Source of the DNA: Betaproteobacteria bacterium
GTDB taxonomy: Bacteria > Pseudomonadota > Gammaproteobacteria > Burkholderiales > SG8-41
Assembly: GCA_016192825.1 (NCBI GenBank)
Contig: JACPTK010000123.1
Span: forward strand, 62,001 to 126,000
Direction: 5' to 3'
DNA: 64,000 nucleotides
A program made the translations under genes and the position numbers. Shown in pieces: positions 52,998 to 62,537 of this stretch (positions are counted from its first letter, which is position 1; every line of letters starts with the position of its first letter). The notes beneath the pieces are model-generated. The model was given only the letters and a program-made list of their open reading frames with translations, did not search any database and was not told the origin of the DNA.

Positions 52998-54277
52998 TTG
53001 AAGACGTCCGTGACGAGCAGGTCCGGCAGCCAGGTCGCGAGCGCCGGGAAGAATATCACCAACAGCAGCACGCTGAGGTCGCCGACAAAGAACGGGATCG
53101 TGCCCTTGATGACCTGGACCAGGGGTATTCGCGATGTGCCGCTGACCGCGAAGATGTTCAGCCCGACGGGCGGCGTGACGACGCCCATCTCGACGTTGAG
53201 CGTGACGATGATGGCGAGATGCACCGGGTCGATCTTGAGCGTGTGGGCAATTGGAAACACGACCGGCACGGTCAGCAGGACCATGGCCACCCCGTCGAGG
53301 AACATGCCGAGGATGAGCAGTATGCCCATGTAGGCGAAGATGAAGCCGAGCGGCGTCAATCCCATGTTCACCACGGCCTGCGCGACCTTCTGCGGCCAGT
53401 ACAGGTTGGCGAGCAGGAACTGGAACACGCCGACGCTGCCGACCAGGAACAGGATCACGGCGGTCAGGTTCAGCGAGCGGTAAGCGGTCGGCAGCAATTC
53501 GCGCAGGAATTGCCGGCCGCGCGTAAGCACCCCGTAAATGAGCGCATAGCCGCAGGCCGCGGCTGCGGCTTCCGTCGGGGTGAAGAGCCCGCCGTAGAGC
53601 CCGCCCAGGATGATCACCGGCATGCCCAGCGCCGGCGCCGCGCCTTTGAATTCGGCCCACAGCACGCGCAGGCTGAAACTGCCGCGCGGCAGCTTGATGA
53701 TCAGCGCGATGAGGACGACGCTGAGCGCATTGCCGGCGGCGAGGAGCAGCCCGGGGACCACGCCCGCGAAAAACAGGCGCACGATCGAGGTCTCGGTGAC
53801 GATGCCGTACAGGATCAGGATGATGCTCGGCGGGATGAGCATGGCGATGCCGCCCGCCGTCGCCACCAGGCCGCCCGAGAGCCAGTCCGGGTAGCCGCGC
53901 TTGCGCATCTCGGGGATGGCGATGACGCTCATGGCGGCGGCCATGGCGACGCTCGAGCCGGAGATCGCGCCGAACATCACGCACGCCAGCACGGTGGCCA
54001 CGCCGAAACCGCCGGGCATCCAGCCCACCAGCGAGTCGGAGAACCTGAAAAGCTGGCCCACGAGGCCGGTCTTCTCCATGAGGAAGCCCGCGAAGATGAA
54101 CAGCGGGATCGCCATCAGCGAATACCGGTTGATGAAATTGAAGAACGCCCGGAAGATGACCTCGTTGGTGAGCAGCGGGTCGAACGCGATGTAGGCCGCG
54201 GCCGCGGCGCTGAGCGCGATGCCGATCGGCACGCTCAGCACGAGCAATACGAGCACTACGATCCCGACGACGTGCAT
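52994..54277 (-). CDS. TRAP transporter large permease DctM
   Basis: Twelve-helix Na+-coupled permease of the TRAP family. 427 residues. Hydrophobic throughout, with the conserved FGAISGSSVAMAAAMSVIAIPEM and TPPVGLNIFAVSG motifs. Together with the DctQ and DctP proteins encoded beside it, it forms a complete transporter for an organic acid. The stop is embedded in a perfect palindrome. No clear ribosome site is visible, so it may be translated by coupling with dctQ, 44 bp upstream. Confidence 0.96.
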   Translation of the reverse strand: MHVVGIVVLVLLVLSVPIGIALSAAAAAYIAFDPLLTNEVIFRAFFNFINRYSLMAIPLFIFAGFLMEKTGLVGQLFRFSDSLVGWMPGGFGVATVLACVMFGAISGSSVAMAAAMSVIAIPEMRKRGYPDWLSGGLVATAGGIAMLIPPSIILILYGIVTETSIVRLFFAGVVPGLLLAAGNALSVVLIALIIKLPRGSFSLRVLWAEFKGAAPALGMPVIILGGLYGGLFTPTEAAAAACGYALIYGVLTRGRQFLRELLPTAYRSLNLTAVILFLVGSVGVFQFLLANLYWPQKVAQAVVNMGLTPLGFIFAYMGILLILGMFLDGVAMVLLTVPVVFPIAHTLKIDPVHLAIIVTLNVEMGVVTPPVGLNIFAVSGTSRIPLVQVIKGTIPFFVGDLSVLLLVIFFPALATWLPDLLVTDVFK

Positions 54278-54321
54278 CGACCCCCCCTGCTTGCGGCGAG
54301 TCAGCGTCTCGCCATCTCGTA

Positions 54322-54876
54322 TTAGTGCCCCAGGCCCCCTGCCGCCTCGCCCGGCTCGTCGAGCACGCTGCGGCCGAGCAGCTTATGCACCTGGCGGTAG
54401 ATCTGGAAGAACATCGTCACCGCCATGAAGGCGAATCCGGCCAGCAAGACAACCAGAAACGGCCACATCGGAAAAGCCAGGCTTTCGGTACGGCTCTCGT
54501 ACTTCAGGCTGTCCTGGACTTCGGGCAGACCCCACCACAGCACGAAAAGCATGAACAGGAACGAAAAAACCAGCGCCACGAGGCGCACGACCTCGGCCAC
54601 GCGCTTCGCGCGCGGCCCGACGGTATCCAGCGAATCCGTCAATATCGTGACGTTGAGATGGGAGCCGTGACGCTGCGCGATGCCGTAATAGAGAGAAACG
54701 CCGCTCAAGGTGGCGAAGGTGACAAAGTCCTGCTGCCATTCGAAGGAGAGCCCGAACGCGTAGCGCCGCACCACCTCGAACAGCGCGATCAGGGTGCAGC
54801 CGATCAGCAGGAACGCGGCGGCGGGCGCCAGGAACCGGTCCTGGAACGCCCGCCAGATTACGTAGGCCTTCTCCAC
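54322..54876 (-). CDS. TRAP transporter small permease DctQ
   Basis: Four-helix small subunit of the TRAP system. 184 residues; start GTG (54876). Family pattern: EVVRRYAFGLSFEWQQDF (about 34-51) then two more helices and a charged tail. The start lies only 5 bp from element copy 3 and has no good Shine-Dalgarno, so the insertion may have removed the original start region. Order here is dctP, element, dctQ, dctM. Confidence 0.9.
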   Translation of the reverse strand: MEKAYVIWRAFQDRFLAPAAAFLLIGCTLIALFEVVRRYAFGLSFEWQQDFVTFATLSGVSLYYGIAQRHGSHLNVTILTDSLDTVGPRAKRVAEVVRLVALVFSFLFMLFVLWWGLPEVQDSLKYESRTESLAFPMWPFLVVLLAGFAFMAVTMFFQIYRQVHKLLGRSVLDEPGEAAGGLGH

Positions 54877-54881
54877 GCGCC

Positions 54882-55087
54882 AGCCGCCTGTCGGGTTCAG
54901 CGGCCCGACAGGCGGCTAACAGCAAAACCGCCCGCGGATCTCGAATGAAAATCGAATTGGCGTGGCGGCTTGGCCGTCAAGGCGCGCCCGAAGATAAGAC
55001 AACAGATTTTCACTGCCCTGGACTTCTCCGTTTCTTGCGGGCGGTTTTGCATTAGGAGTTCGTCCGACTCGAAATGGACGAACTCCT
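54882..55087 (+). repeat. Two-hairpin element, copy 3 (206 bp)
   Basis: Left hairpin AGCCGCCTGTCGGG/CCCGACAGGCGGCT (54882-54917), inner repeat GCAAAACCGCCCGC (54922-54935) with its complement (55037-55050), right hairpin AGGAGTTCGTCC/GGACGAACTCCT (55054-55087). Bases differ from copies 1 and 2 on both sides of the stems so that pairing is kept (for example AGCAGCC to AGCCGCC with GGCTGCT to GGCGGCT). It lies between dctP and dctQ. Confidence 0.95.
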
Positions 55088-55092
55088 GCGCG

Positions 55093-56229
55093 CTACTTGA
55101 CCACGATCACCGAAGCGTGCTTGGAGCAGTCCACCTTTTCGATCCACGATGAGCCCGGAGGATTCTGCTTCGACAGCTCGCGTCCTTCCTTGACGAAGTT
55201 ATCGACCCACTGGTTGGCCGCGGGGGGCGTCTTGCTCTTCACGTAATTAACCGCCGCGTTGCCCATCGCGCCCACCATGGCGGACACTTCCTGCGGCGTC
55301 ATCCAGTACACGCCCGGCTTGGACGGATCCTTGGTGCCGTACTTCTCGTAAGCCGTCTTGTCGAAACACCAGTTGTACTCCTTCTGCACCTGGATGGTCT
55401 CGGCGATCAGCTTCTCGAGCGCCGCCCGCGTCGGCGGCGTCAGCCGGTCCCACCAGCGGCGGCTGGCGCTGATCATGTAGTAATCGCCGACGAAGGCGCC
55501 GGCGCCGCCCATCGTGTAGAACGGCGCTTGCTCGCGCACGCTGTTCCAGCCGCCGAGACTGGTCATCAGTCCGTCGATGACGCCGGATTCCAGCGCGCTC
55601 GGCACCTCCCCGAATCCCATGACCACCGGGTTTGCCTTCCACGACGCGAGCACGGGGTTTTCGGCGGGACCCATGCTGCGCACCTTGCGGCCGACGAAGT
55701 CTTCGGGCTTGGCGTAGCGCTTCTTGCCGCCGACGCCCATGCCGAAACTCATGTGCCCGACGCCGAAGACCTTGACCAGCTGGTTCTTCGCGAGCCGGTC
55801 GACCAGCATCTGGTAGGTCTTGGTTTTGTCCAGATTGTCTACCGCGCCGACCGTCGTCAGGATGCCCGGTCCAACCACCGACAACATCCAGGAATCGACC
55901 GGGGCCGCCTTGCCGATCTGCATCCAGGTCATTTCCAGGTTGCCCTGGCGCATCGCCTCGAACGCCTCGGGAATGGTGTAGAGCGCGCCGGCATAGTACA
56001 GACGCGCCTCGCTGCCGGGGATCACTTTCGGCAGGCGCTCGGCAAAGTATTTCATGGCCAGTCCCGCCGGGTGCGGCGGCGGCGGGAAGTCGGCCGCAAA
56101 GCGCATCACGATCTTCTGCGGCTTGTCCTGCGCGTAGGCGGGTTGGGGAGATGCCCATATGATGGCAGCAGCCACGAATGTCGCGGCAACAGCCCCCACG
56201 CCCAATCGAAACATCGGGTTACGGTTCAT
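55093..56229 (-). CDS. TRAP solute receptor DctP
   Basis: Periplasmic binding protein of the DctPQM system. 378 residues from MNRNPMF (ATG 56229, AGGAGG 5 nt upstream). Signal peptide cleaved after PAYAQ; mature start DKPQKIVMRFAADFPPPPHP. Mid-domain VGRKVRSMGPAENPVLASWKANPVVMGFGEVPSALESGVIDG is typical and holds the ligand-binding Arg. C4-dicarboxylate, keto acid or sulfonate ligands are all possible. Followed by repeat element copy 3 and then dctQ. Confidence 0.95.
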   Translation of the reverse strand: MNRNPMFRLGVGAVAATFVAAAIIWASPQPAYAQDKPQKIVMRFAADFPPPPHPAGLAMKYFAERLPKVIPGSEARLYYAGALYTIPEAFEAMRQGNLEMTWMQIGKAAPVDSWMLSVVGPGILTTVGAVDNLDKTKTYQMLVDRLAKNQLVKVFGVGHMSFGMGVGGKKRYAKPEDFVGRKVRSMGPAENPVLASWKANPVVMGFGEVPSALESGVIDGLMTSLGGWNSVREQAPFYTMGGAGAFVGDYYMISASRRWWDRLTPPTRAALEKLIAETIQVQKEYNWCFDKTAYEKYGTKDPSKPGVYWMTPQEVSAMVGAMGNAAVNYVKSKTPPAANQWVDNFVKEGRELSKQNPPGSSWIEKVDCSKHASVIVVK

Positions 56230-56532
56230 AGCCTCCTCCTTCATCATTATGGTTTGGACGCAACTCCAGCGGCCCTGCTTGTTTGCTGGGCACCGTATAT
56301 GAACGCGCAGGAACCGTCAAGGCTTCCACGGCCACCCTCGCCGCTCGCCCCCCCAACGACGGAAGCAGCATGCTCTGCCGCAGTGCGGCAGGGGTCGGGC
56401 TCGATGGGCAGCTGTGGCCGAATCGCCGCCGGGCGCCAGCCGCGGCGGGAATCTACGTGGCGGGCTGCGACTGGAGTACGCCCATCTTCGCGGCGATTCG
56501 CCGGCGGCGCGGGATTTTCTCTCCGCCCTCCG
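56230..56532. other. Gene-free stretch, no clear feature
   Basis: 303 bp between the dctP start and the TAXI-type permease stop. Open frames here are shadows with no family pattern. It presumably carries the dctP promoter. I see no repeat, hairpin or RNA gene that I can support. Confidence 0.5.
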
Positions 56533-58560
56533 TCAGCCGATGTCGCGCCGCGCCTGGGCGACCACCTCGTCGAGGTCCGTCGGCCCCGCCGCGGCAGTCT
56601 CGACGAATTCGGGCGCGGGCGCGTCTTTCGGCGGCGCGATGCGGTTGTGGCGCTGGATGCCCCAGATGAGCGCGCCGAGCGTGACGGCGGCGGTCCACCA
56701 GACCAGCCTGTCGTCCGGGTGGAACAGGGTCGCGAACGCAATTACCGCGAAGAGAATGCGCGCCACGGCGTCGCCCATCGAATTCTCGAAGCAGCGTCCG
56801 AACATCGCGAAAGCGACGCCGCAGGTGCCTGCGGTCACCAGCACGATGTCGCCGACCTGTCCCCAGCCGGGCTTCACCGCCATATCCGAGCGGGTGAAGA
56901 TCGCGAAGGTCATGAGCGTGATCGGCAGGCAGATCTTGAGCGCCTCCCACATGGTGCGCATGAACGACGCATTGGCGATGCGCGCCGCGACGGCCGCCGT
57001 GAGCGAGGTCGGCGGCGAGAGCTCGCCCCAGACCGAGAGGAAGAACACGAAGAAGTGCGCGACCCAGGGATCGATGCCGAGCTTGGTCATCGGCGGCACG
57101 ATGATCACCGCGCCGACGATGTAGGTGGCGGTCGGCGGCAGGCCGGTGCCGAGCAGCCAGCCGAAGATAAAGGCCATCAGGACCATGGCGACGATGTTCC
57201 AGGAGCCGATGTCGAGCAGCATCGCGCCCATCCGGTTGATGAAGCCGGTGACCGTGAACAGGCCGATCATGATGCCGAGCGTGGCGAGCAGCAGCGTGAG
57301 GTAGGAGGTCATCTCGGCATGCGTCTCGATCGCGCGCCGGAGGCTGGCGAACAGTGACTCTCCCTTGAGGAAGGGGTCCTTGCGTCGGTACTTGAACCAG
57401 AGAAAGACCGCGATCAGCGCCGCGAGCATCAGGACACCGGTATCGACCGCCGCGCGCAGCTCGCCCCTGCCGACGAAGCCGAGCAGGTAGATGAGATAGG
57501 CCACGGCGCCGAAGAAGATGCTCGTCGTCACCTTCTCGTAGAGCGGTACCTGCGGCTTGTCGATCCTGCCGGTCGGCATCAGGCGTACCGACAGCAGGTA
57601 GATCGCCACACCGATCGAAAAATAGTAAATGAAGCCGAAGCCGAAGCCGCGCAGCACGACGTCCCAGTAGGGCACGCCGAGGAATTCGGCCATCAGGAAC
57701 GCGGCGGCTCCCATCATCGGCGGCAGGATCAGCCCGCCCATCGACGCCGAGGTCTCGACCGCGGCGGCGAACGTCGGCGGCACGCCGTAGCGGACCATCA
57801 GCGGAATGGTGATGGTGCCGACCACGGCGGCGTTGGCCGAGCCGCTGCCGCTGATCAGCCCGATCGCACTCGATCCCAGCACCGCAGTCTGCGGCATCAG
57901 GCGCCTGGAGCGGGCGACCAGCCGCACGACGTTGATCATTGCGTGCTGCGCGTTGAAGCCGTTGGCGACGCCGGCCAGCAGCAGGAAGGCGGCGATCAGC
58001 GTGAGGGCGAGCTGGCCGTACGTGCCGTAGATGCCGGTTGAGAACTCCACCGTGCTCGAAGTGACTACCCGCTCGAAAGTCGTCCCCGGATGCCAGAAGA
58101 AGTCGAGCGAGCGCGGAAACACATGGCCGTAGAGCGTGTAGACGATCATCACCACGTTGACCCAGAACAGCACCGGGTGGGCCAGGCGCGTCAGCTCCAT
58201 CACCAGCAGGAACATCAGCAGGCCGACGATGTAATCCTGCTGCGTGAACGTGCCCTGGCTGTAGATCGCGATCCGTTCGTATTCCGAGAGGAAGTAGCCG
58301 AACGCGTAGAGCGCGATCCCGAGGTAGAGCACGACGAGAGCATAGTTGGCCTTCGCCGGAAGCCGCGGGTACAGCGGCTCCCGCTGGAACATGAACAGGA
58401 TCTGCAGGATCAGCGCGATCGGAATCAGGCGCGCGGCGAGCTGCAGCGCTCCGCCGAGCCCGGTGTAGAAGTACCAGACCAGCCAGGCGACGAAGAACAG
58501 CGAGACCGCGAATATCAGGTTACCGATATTGACGTGGCTCTTGAGCCGGGCAATCAGCAC
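56533..58560 (-). CDS. TRAP transporter fused permease (DctMQ type, TAXI system)
   Basis: Single polypeptide combining small and large TRAP subunits. 675 residues, about 16-18 membrane helices. The N-terminal third (1-200) resembles the DctQ-like half. Motifs GSGSANAAVVGTITIPLM (about 239-256) and LLGTGLPPTATYIVGAVIIVPP belong to the DctM-like half. It works with the TAXI receptor encoded 68 bp upstream on the same strand. Substrates of such systems include glutamate and 2-oxoglutarate, not deducible here. Confidence 0.94.
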   Translation of the reverse strand: MLIARLKSHVNIGNLIFAVSLFFVAWLVWYFYTGLGGALQLAARLIPIALILQILFMFQREPLYPRLPAKANYALVVLYLGIALYAFGYFLSEYERIAIYSQGTFTQQDYIVGLLMFLLVMELTRLAHPVLFWVNVVMIVYTLYGHVFPRSLDFFWHPGTTFERVVTSSTVEFSTGIYGTYGQLALTLIAAFLLLAGVANGFNAQHAMINVVRLVARSRRLMPQTAVLGSSAIGLISGSGSANAAVVGTITIPLMVRYGVPPTFAAAVETSASMGGLILPPMMGAAAFLMAEFLGVPYWDVVLRGFGFGFIYYFSIGVAIYLLSVRLMPTGRIDKPQVPLYEKVTTSIFFGAVAYLIYLLGFVGRGELRAAVDTGVLMLAALIAVFLWFKYRRKDPFLKGESLFASLRRAIETHAEMTSYLTLLLATLGIMIGLFTVTGFINRMGAMLLDIGSWNIVAMVLMAFIFGWLLGTGLPPTATYIVGAVIIVPPMTKLGIDPWVAHFFVFFLSVWGELSPPTSLTAAVAARIANASFMRTMWEALKICLPITLMTFAIFTRSDMAVKPGWGQVGDIVLVTAGTCGVAFAMFGRCFENSMGDAVARILFAVIAFATLFHPDDRLVWWTAAVTLGALIWGIQRHNRIAPPKDAPAPEFVETAAAGPTDLDEVVAQARRDIG

Positions 58561-58628
58561 ATACCTCCCCCTCTCGGCGCAAATCGCATGCGCCTTCCAG
58601 ACCGCCGCCGGGCAGACTGTCTACGCGC

Positions 58629-59684
58629 TTATTTCGCGACCTTCCATTTGTCGTTCCAGGCCTTGTGCTCCTTCAGGAACTTGACCAGGCCCGGATGCAC
58701 CGGGACGTCCGGATTGGCGCTGATGCCCGCCACCTGCATGCCGACGAAGTCTCTCGCCATCGGCGTGAAGCCGGGCTCGGCCTTCGCGAGATCATCCTTG
58801 TGCTTGTAGAACGCCACGAGCATCTTGTAGACGACGTCCTCGGGGATGTTGGTGCCCATGTTGTAGCCGAACAGGATCGGCACGCCCTGGAGCACCGCGG
58901 GACCCACGGGCTTGCTGAACGCGCCCTTCGGGTCGACGTCGACGACCCCCAGGCCGGCCGCCTTGAGCTTGGCAACTTCGTCGGGGCAGGGATTGACGAC
59001 CCTGACGTCCATCCGGATCTCGGTCTCCTTCCAGTAGGACGCGAGCGACTTGCCGGCGGTGGTGTAGGTGGCCGATCCCGCGATCGAGCCACTGTCCATC
59101 GCATCCGCGTTCGACTTGAGGTCGATCTGGACGTGCTTGAACTCGTAGCCGAGCACCTTGTAGATGCGCTGCCAGTTGAGCCAGTTCATGAAGCCGGCGT
59201 TGGTGTAGAACACCGGCTTGCCGCTGAAGTCCTTCCAGCACTTGTACTTGTTGGCATCCTTGGCCGAAACGGCCATCATCGATTCCATCGGATAGGAGTA
59301 CCAGGCGTGCGCGATCTCCGGCATCTTGGGCTTGTAGCCCTTGAACCCGCCTATGCGCTGCTGAAACTGCGTCATGCCGATGTCGGCCGTGTAGGCGATC
59401 TCGCCGTTGCCGTCCATCACCGCCTTCATCGCCACCGTGGGCGAGGCATACGGCTGGACCGTGACGGTGTACTGGCCGCCGAGCGCTTCCTCGACGATCT
59501 TGGTCATCTGCGCGGCGATCTGGTAGCCGTAGGAGCCCACGGCCGAGGTCGCCCAGCGCAGCGACTTGCGCTGCTGGGCCTCGGCCGGGCCGATCGCCGA
59601 AACCACGAAGATGGCGGCCACCGCCGCCGTGACCGCCGCGCCGCGCCACCTGGGTCTGGCGAGCCTGAATGCATCTGATTTCAT
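58629..59684 (-). CDS. TAXI-family TRAP solute receptor
   Basis: Periplasmic receptor. 351 residues from MKSDAFRLARPRW (ATG 59684, AAGGAGG upstream at good distance). Signal peptide ends at GPAEAQ. TAXI signature: LRWATSAVGSYGYQIAAQMTKIVEEA near the mature N-terminus, and ETSA-like residues replaced by ADIGMTQF. It forms an operon with the fused permease. This second TRAP system lies directly upstream of DctPQM on the same strand; the two may be coregulated. Confidence 0.93.
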   Translation of the reverse strand: MKSDAFRLARPRWRGAAVTAAVAAIFVVSAIGPAEAQQRKSLRWATSAVGSYGYQIAAQMTKIVEEALGGQYTVTVQPYASPTVAMKAVMDGNGEIAYTADIGMTQFQQRIGGFKGYKPKMPEIAHAWYSYPMESMMAVSAKDANKYKCWKDFSGKPVFYTNAGFMNWLNWQRIYKVLGYEFKHVQIDLKSNADAMDSGSIAGSATYTTAGKSLASYWKETEIRMDVRVVNPCPDEVAKLKAAGLGVVDVDPKGAFSKPVGPAVLQGVPILFGYNMGTNIPEDVVYKMLVAFYKHKDDLAKAEPGFTPMARDFVGMQVAGISANPDVPVHPGLVKFLKEHKAWNDKWKVAK

Positions 59685-59906
59685 AAGAATGTCCTCCTTC
59701 GTATAGGCCCGCCGTGCACTGATTGCCTTTGCCGTCCTTCTGTCGAGCTGCGCCTTCAAGGGACCGGGGGCGACATCCCCTGCGCGAGATGCGTGTTCCA
59801 GCATTGGATGCAACGGGACAAAGGGTAGCAAGGCGGTCAGGTCTTAGCAACGCGGCAGGCGCATCGTCCCGCGCTGAAGCTTGATCCAGGTCAAGGGGAG
59901 ACGCGG

Positions 59907-61346
59907 TTAGCGCGCCGGCCGACGCGTTACGGCCGCCACGCCTTCCGCGCCGGTGCTCCAGGCGGGCCGGATGGAAGGCTCGACGCCCGTCGCCTGATAC
60001 TTGCAATCCATGCCGACTCCGCCGGCCCATACGAGTTCCTCGCCGCAAAAAATCAAGGGCAGGTGGCCGCGCCGCCACGGCGGAACCCGCTCTTCCTGGA
60101 GCAGATTCTTGAGGCTGCGGCGGGGGCGATGGCAGTCCGGCTGCAGGCGCTCGCCGCCGCGGCGCACCCGGATCGTGACTGTTCCCCCGCGCAGGCGATC
60201 GAGACTTACGCCCTGCCCGCGGGACGGCGTCATGGCGAGCACGCCGCCGAGTTCGGGCAGCGCGAGCGTTCGTTCGCCCCGCCAGCGCCGCGCGTAGTCC
60301 TTGCAAACCGGCGGAACCCGCTGCACGACGTGCAACCGTCCCTGAAAGCGGTGCAGCTCGAAGCCGCCCAGATCGACGCGCACACGCGCATCCTGTTTTG
60401 CGCCGAGCGCCTGCCGCAACGCCTCTTCGAGCCGGCCGGCGCCGGGCGGATTGACGCCGTGGCCGGCGAGAAAATGGCGCAACAGGTTCCTCGCGCGCGC
60501 CGGCGGCAACCGGCGCAGTGCCTCCACCGCCAGCGCGCCGCCCTCGATCTGCCCGGCGCCATCGGCCGCAGCCACTTCTTCCAGCAGCCGCGCGGCCTCG
60601 GCGAGGTGGCGGGCCGAGCGAGCGACCGTCGCGCGGTAGGCGGGAAAGCGCCGCGCGATCGCGGGAAAGATCTCGTGCCTGAGAAAGTTGCGCTGGAAAT
60701 AGACGTCCTGGTTGCTTTCGTCCTCAATCCACTTCAACTTGCGCTTCTTCGCGTACTCGAGGATTTCCTGGCGCGTCACGTCGAGCAGCGGACGGAGAAT
60801 CGCCGGTGATGGGTGATGGGTGATGGGTGATGCACCATTCGCCTTCCGCCTTCCGCCTTCCGCCTTCCGGACGAGCGGCATGGCCGCGAGTCCTTTCACC
60901 CCCGCGCCGCGCAGCAGCTGGAGAAACAGCGTTTCCACCTGGTCGTCACGGTGGTGGGCAAGCGCCACGAAATCGCAATCCTGGCGCGCGAAGACCGCGT
61001 AGCGCGCCGCGCGCGCCGCCGCCTCCAGGCTGTCGCCGCGCGCCACCTTGACCTTGACGCTTACGAACGGGATGCCGTGCGCCCCGCACAAGCGGCGGCA
61101 AAATGCCGCCCAGCGCGCCGCGTTCGGGCTCAACTGGTGGTTGACGTGCAGCGCCGAGAGGCGAAGGCGGCGCCCGCGCGCCGCGCGCCGCAGGCAATCC
61201 AGAAGGACCACCGAGTCGACGCCGCCGGACAACCCGAGGACCACGCGGTCCGAAGGCCTGACGATCTCCCCGATCTGCGTGGCGACGCGAGCGGCGAGAT
61301 CCCCGGCGCGGGTTCTACTTCTGCTCGACTTCCTTGAACTTGCCAT
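59907..61346 (-). CDS. tilS: tRNA(Ile)-lysidine synthetase TilS, with repeat insertion
   Basis: Makes lysidine at C34 of tRNA-Ile(CAU). 479 residues as annotated. PP-loop SGGVDS at 40-45, [11 protein letters not shown], and C-terminal [32 protein letters not shown] are intact. Residues about 160-182 ([20 protein letters not shown] and three more) are an in-frame insertion of heptamer repeats at a loop before ILRPLL. The start overlaps the accA 3' end by 32 bp; a later start is possible. Downstream of accA, the usual betaproteobacterial arrangement. Confidence 0.94.
   Translation of the reverse strand: MASSRKSSRSRTRAGDLAARVATQIGEIVRPSDRVVLGLSGGVDSVVLLDCLRRAARGRRLRLSALHVNHQLSPNAARWAAFCRRLCGAHGIPFVSVKVKVARGDSLEAAARAARYAVFARQDCDFVALAHHRDDQVETLFLQLLRGAGVKGLAAMPLVRKAEGGRRKANGASPITHHPSPAILRPLLDVTRQEILEYAKKRKLKWIEDESNQDVYFQRNFLRHEIFPAIARRFPAYRATVARSARHLAEAARLLEEVAAADGAGQIEGGALAVEALRRLPPARARNLLRHFLAGHGVNPPGAGRLEEALRQALGAKQDARVRVDLGGFELHRFQGRLHVVQRVPPVCKDYARRWRGERTLALPELGGVLAMTPSRGQGVSLDRLRGGTVTIRVRRGGERLQPDCHRPRRSLKNLLQEERVPPWRRGHLPLIFCGEELVWAGGVGMDCKYQATGVEPSIRPAWSTGAEGVAAVTRRPAR
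60801..60869 (-). repeat. Heptamer word-repeat insertion within tilS
   Basis: On the plus strand the left arm has GATGGGT-type words (four), and the right arm CGCCTTC-type words (four). Both have a period of 7. Total length is 69 bp, a multiple of 3, so the frame is kept. Architecture equals that of the intergenic loci. Confidence 0.9.
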
Positions 61347-62283
61347 ATCCGATGAGCTTCTCGAAGCGCTTCTCGAGCAGCTCGTCGAGCGGTGTCTCCC
61401 GGAGCTGCCGCCAGCTCTCCTGCAGTGCCTTCCTGAGATTCTGCATCATCGCCTCGCCGTCGCGGTGCGCCCCGCCCGGCGGCTCGGTGACGATCCGGTC
61501 GATGAGCCCCAGCGCCTTCAACCGGGTGGCCGTGATGCCGAGGGTCTCCGCCGCTTCCGCGGCGTAATCCGCGCTCTTCCACAGAATTGAGGCGCAACCT
61601 TCAGGCGAGATCACCGAGTAGGTCGAATATTGCGGCATCAGCACGAGATCGCCAACCGCGATCGCGAGCGCGCCGCCCGAGCCGCCTTCCCCGATGATGG
61701 TGGCGATGATCGGAGCCCTCAGCCCCGCCATCTCGAAGAGGCTGCGGCCGATGGCCTCGGACTGGCTGCGCTCCTCCGCGCCCACGCCGGGGTAGGCGCC
61801 TGGGGTGTCGATGAAGGTGAACACCGGCACGCCGAACTTCTCGGCGAGCTTCATCAGGCGCAGCGCCTTGCGGTAGCCCTCCGGCTTGGGCATGCCGAAA
61901 TTGCGGAAGATTTTCTCCTTGGTGTCGCGCCCCTTCTGATGGCCGATCACCACGCAGGTCTCGCCGTTGAAGCGCGCGAGCCCGCCGACGATCGCCGGGT
62001 CGTCCGCGAAGCTGCGGTCACCGTGCAGCTCCTCGAACCCGGTGAAGAGACCGTTGACGTAATCGAGCGTGTACGGCCGCTGCGGATGGCGCGCGACCTG
62101 CGCGATCTGCCAGGCGGTGAGCTTGCCGTAGATTTCCCGGGTCAGCGCCTGGCTCTTCTTCTGCAGGCGCGCGATGTCCTCGGAAATGTCGACCGCGGAA
62201 TCGTCCTGCACGAAGCGCAGCTCCTCGATCTTCGCCTCGAGCTCGGCGATCGGCTGCTCGAATTCCAGGAAGGTCGTTTTCAT
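61315..62283 (-). CDS. accA: Acetyl-CoA carboxylase carboxyltransferase subunit alpha
   Basis: With AccD makes malonyl-CoA for fatty-acid synthesis. 322 residues: an N-terminal coiled segment ([22 protein letters not shown]), then crotonase-fold motifs [34 protein letters not shown], and [15 protein letters not shown]. Complete. It is upstream of and overlapping tilS. Word-repeat DNA fills the region upstream, so no clean promoter is visible. Confidence 0.98.
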   Translation of the reverse strand: MKTTFLEFEQPIAELEAKIEELRFVQDDSAVDISEDIARLQKKSQALTREIYGKLTAWQIAQVARHPQRPYTLDYVNGLFTGFEELHGDRSFADDPAIVGGLARFNGETCVVIGHQKGRDTKEKIFRNFGMPKPEGYRKALRLMKLAEKFGVPVFTFIDTPGAYPGVGAEERSQSEAIGRSLFEMAGLRAPIIATIIGEGGSGGALAIAVGDLVLMPQYSTYSVISPEGCASILWKSADYAAEAAETLGITATRLKALGLIDRIVTEPPGGAHRDGEAMMQNLRKALQESWRQLRETPLDELLEKRFEKLIGYGKFKEVEQK

Positions 62284-62309
62284 GGCGGGCTAATAATACA
62301 GCAGAAAAA

Positions 62310-62520
62310 CGTCAACCACGGAGAAAAGGCACAACCAAAATTTGAACCGCAGAGTCGCGGAGAGAATCTACAACAATATTGAACCGCCGAGCCGCCGAGA
62401 GAAGCAAGAACAATAATTGAACCGCCAATGCACCAAGAGAAACAAGAATGGAACCGCCGATGAACGCGGATCACGGCAATTAAGATACAGGGAACCCGGA
62501 ACCTTGAACTCAGAACCCTT
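62310..62520. repeat. Degenerate repeats upstream of accA
   Basis: Four or five head-to-tail copies of a roughly 31-38-bp unit beginning GAACCGC (62344, 62381, 62419, 62450) with AGAGAA and AACAA segments inside. Then a 7-bp series GGGAACC, CGGAACC, TTGAACT, CAGAACC (about 62489-62518). One arm only; no inverted mate. Units vary in length and sequence, so not a CRISPR array. Confidence 0.85.
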
Positions 62521-62537
62521 ATATGCTGACTCGGTGG

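Noticed and set aside
52949-54325. 458-codon plus-strand frame rich in His, Asp and Arg opposite dctM
   Set aside because: Shadow of a membrane-protein gene in high-GC DNA: it lacks any domain pattern, while the minus strand is a complete DctM.
49953-55087. The two-hairpin repeats as simple terminators
   Set aside because: One hairpin could terminate, but the conserved 206-209-bp composite with inner inverted repeats, found in both orientations and also between codirectional genes, exceeds what a terminator needs.
62310-62475. Possible CRISPR array upstream of accA
   Set aside because: Units vary in length and sequence and there are no constant repeats separated by unique spacers.
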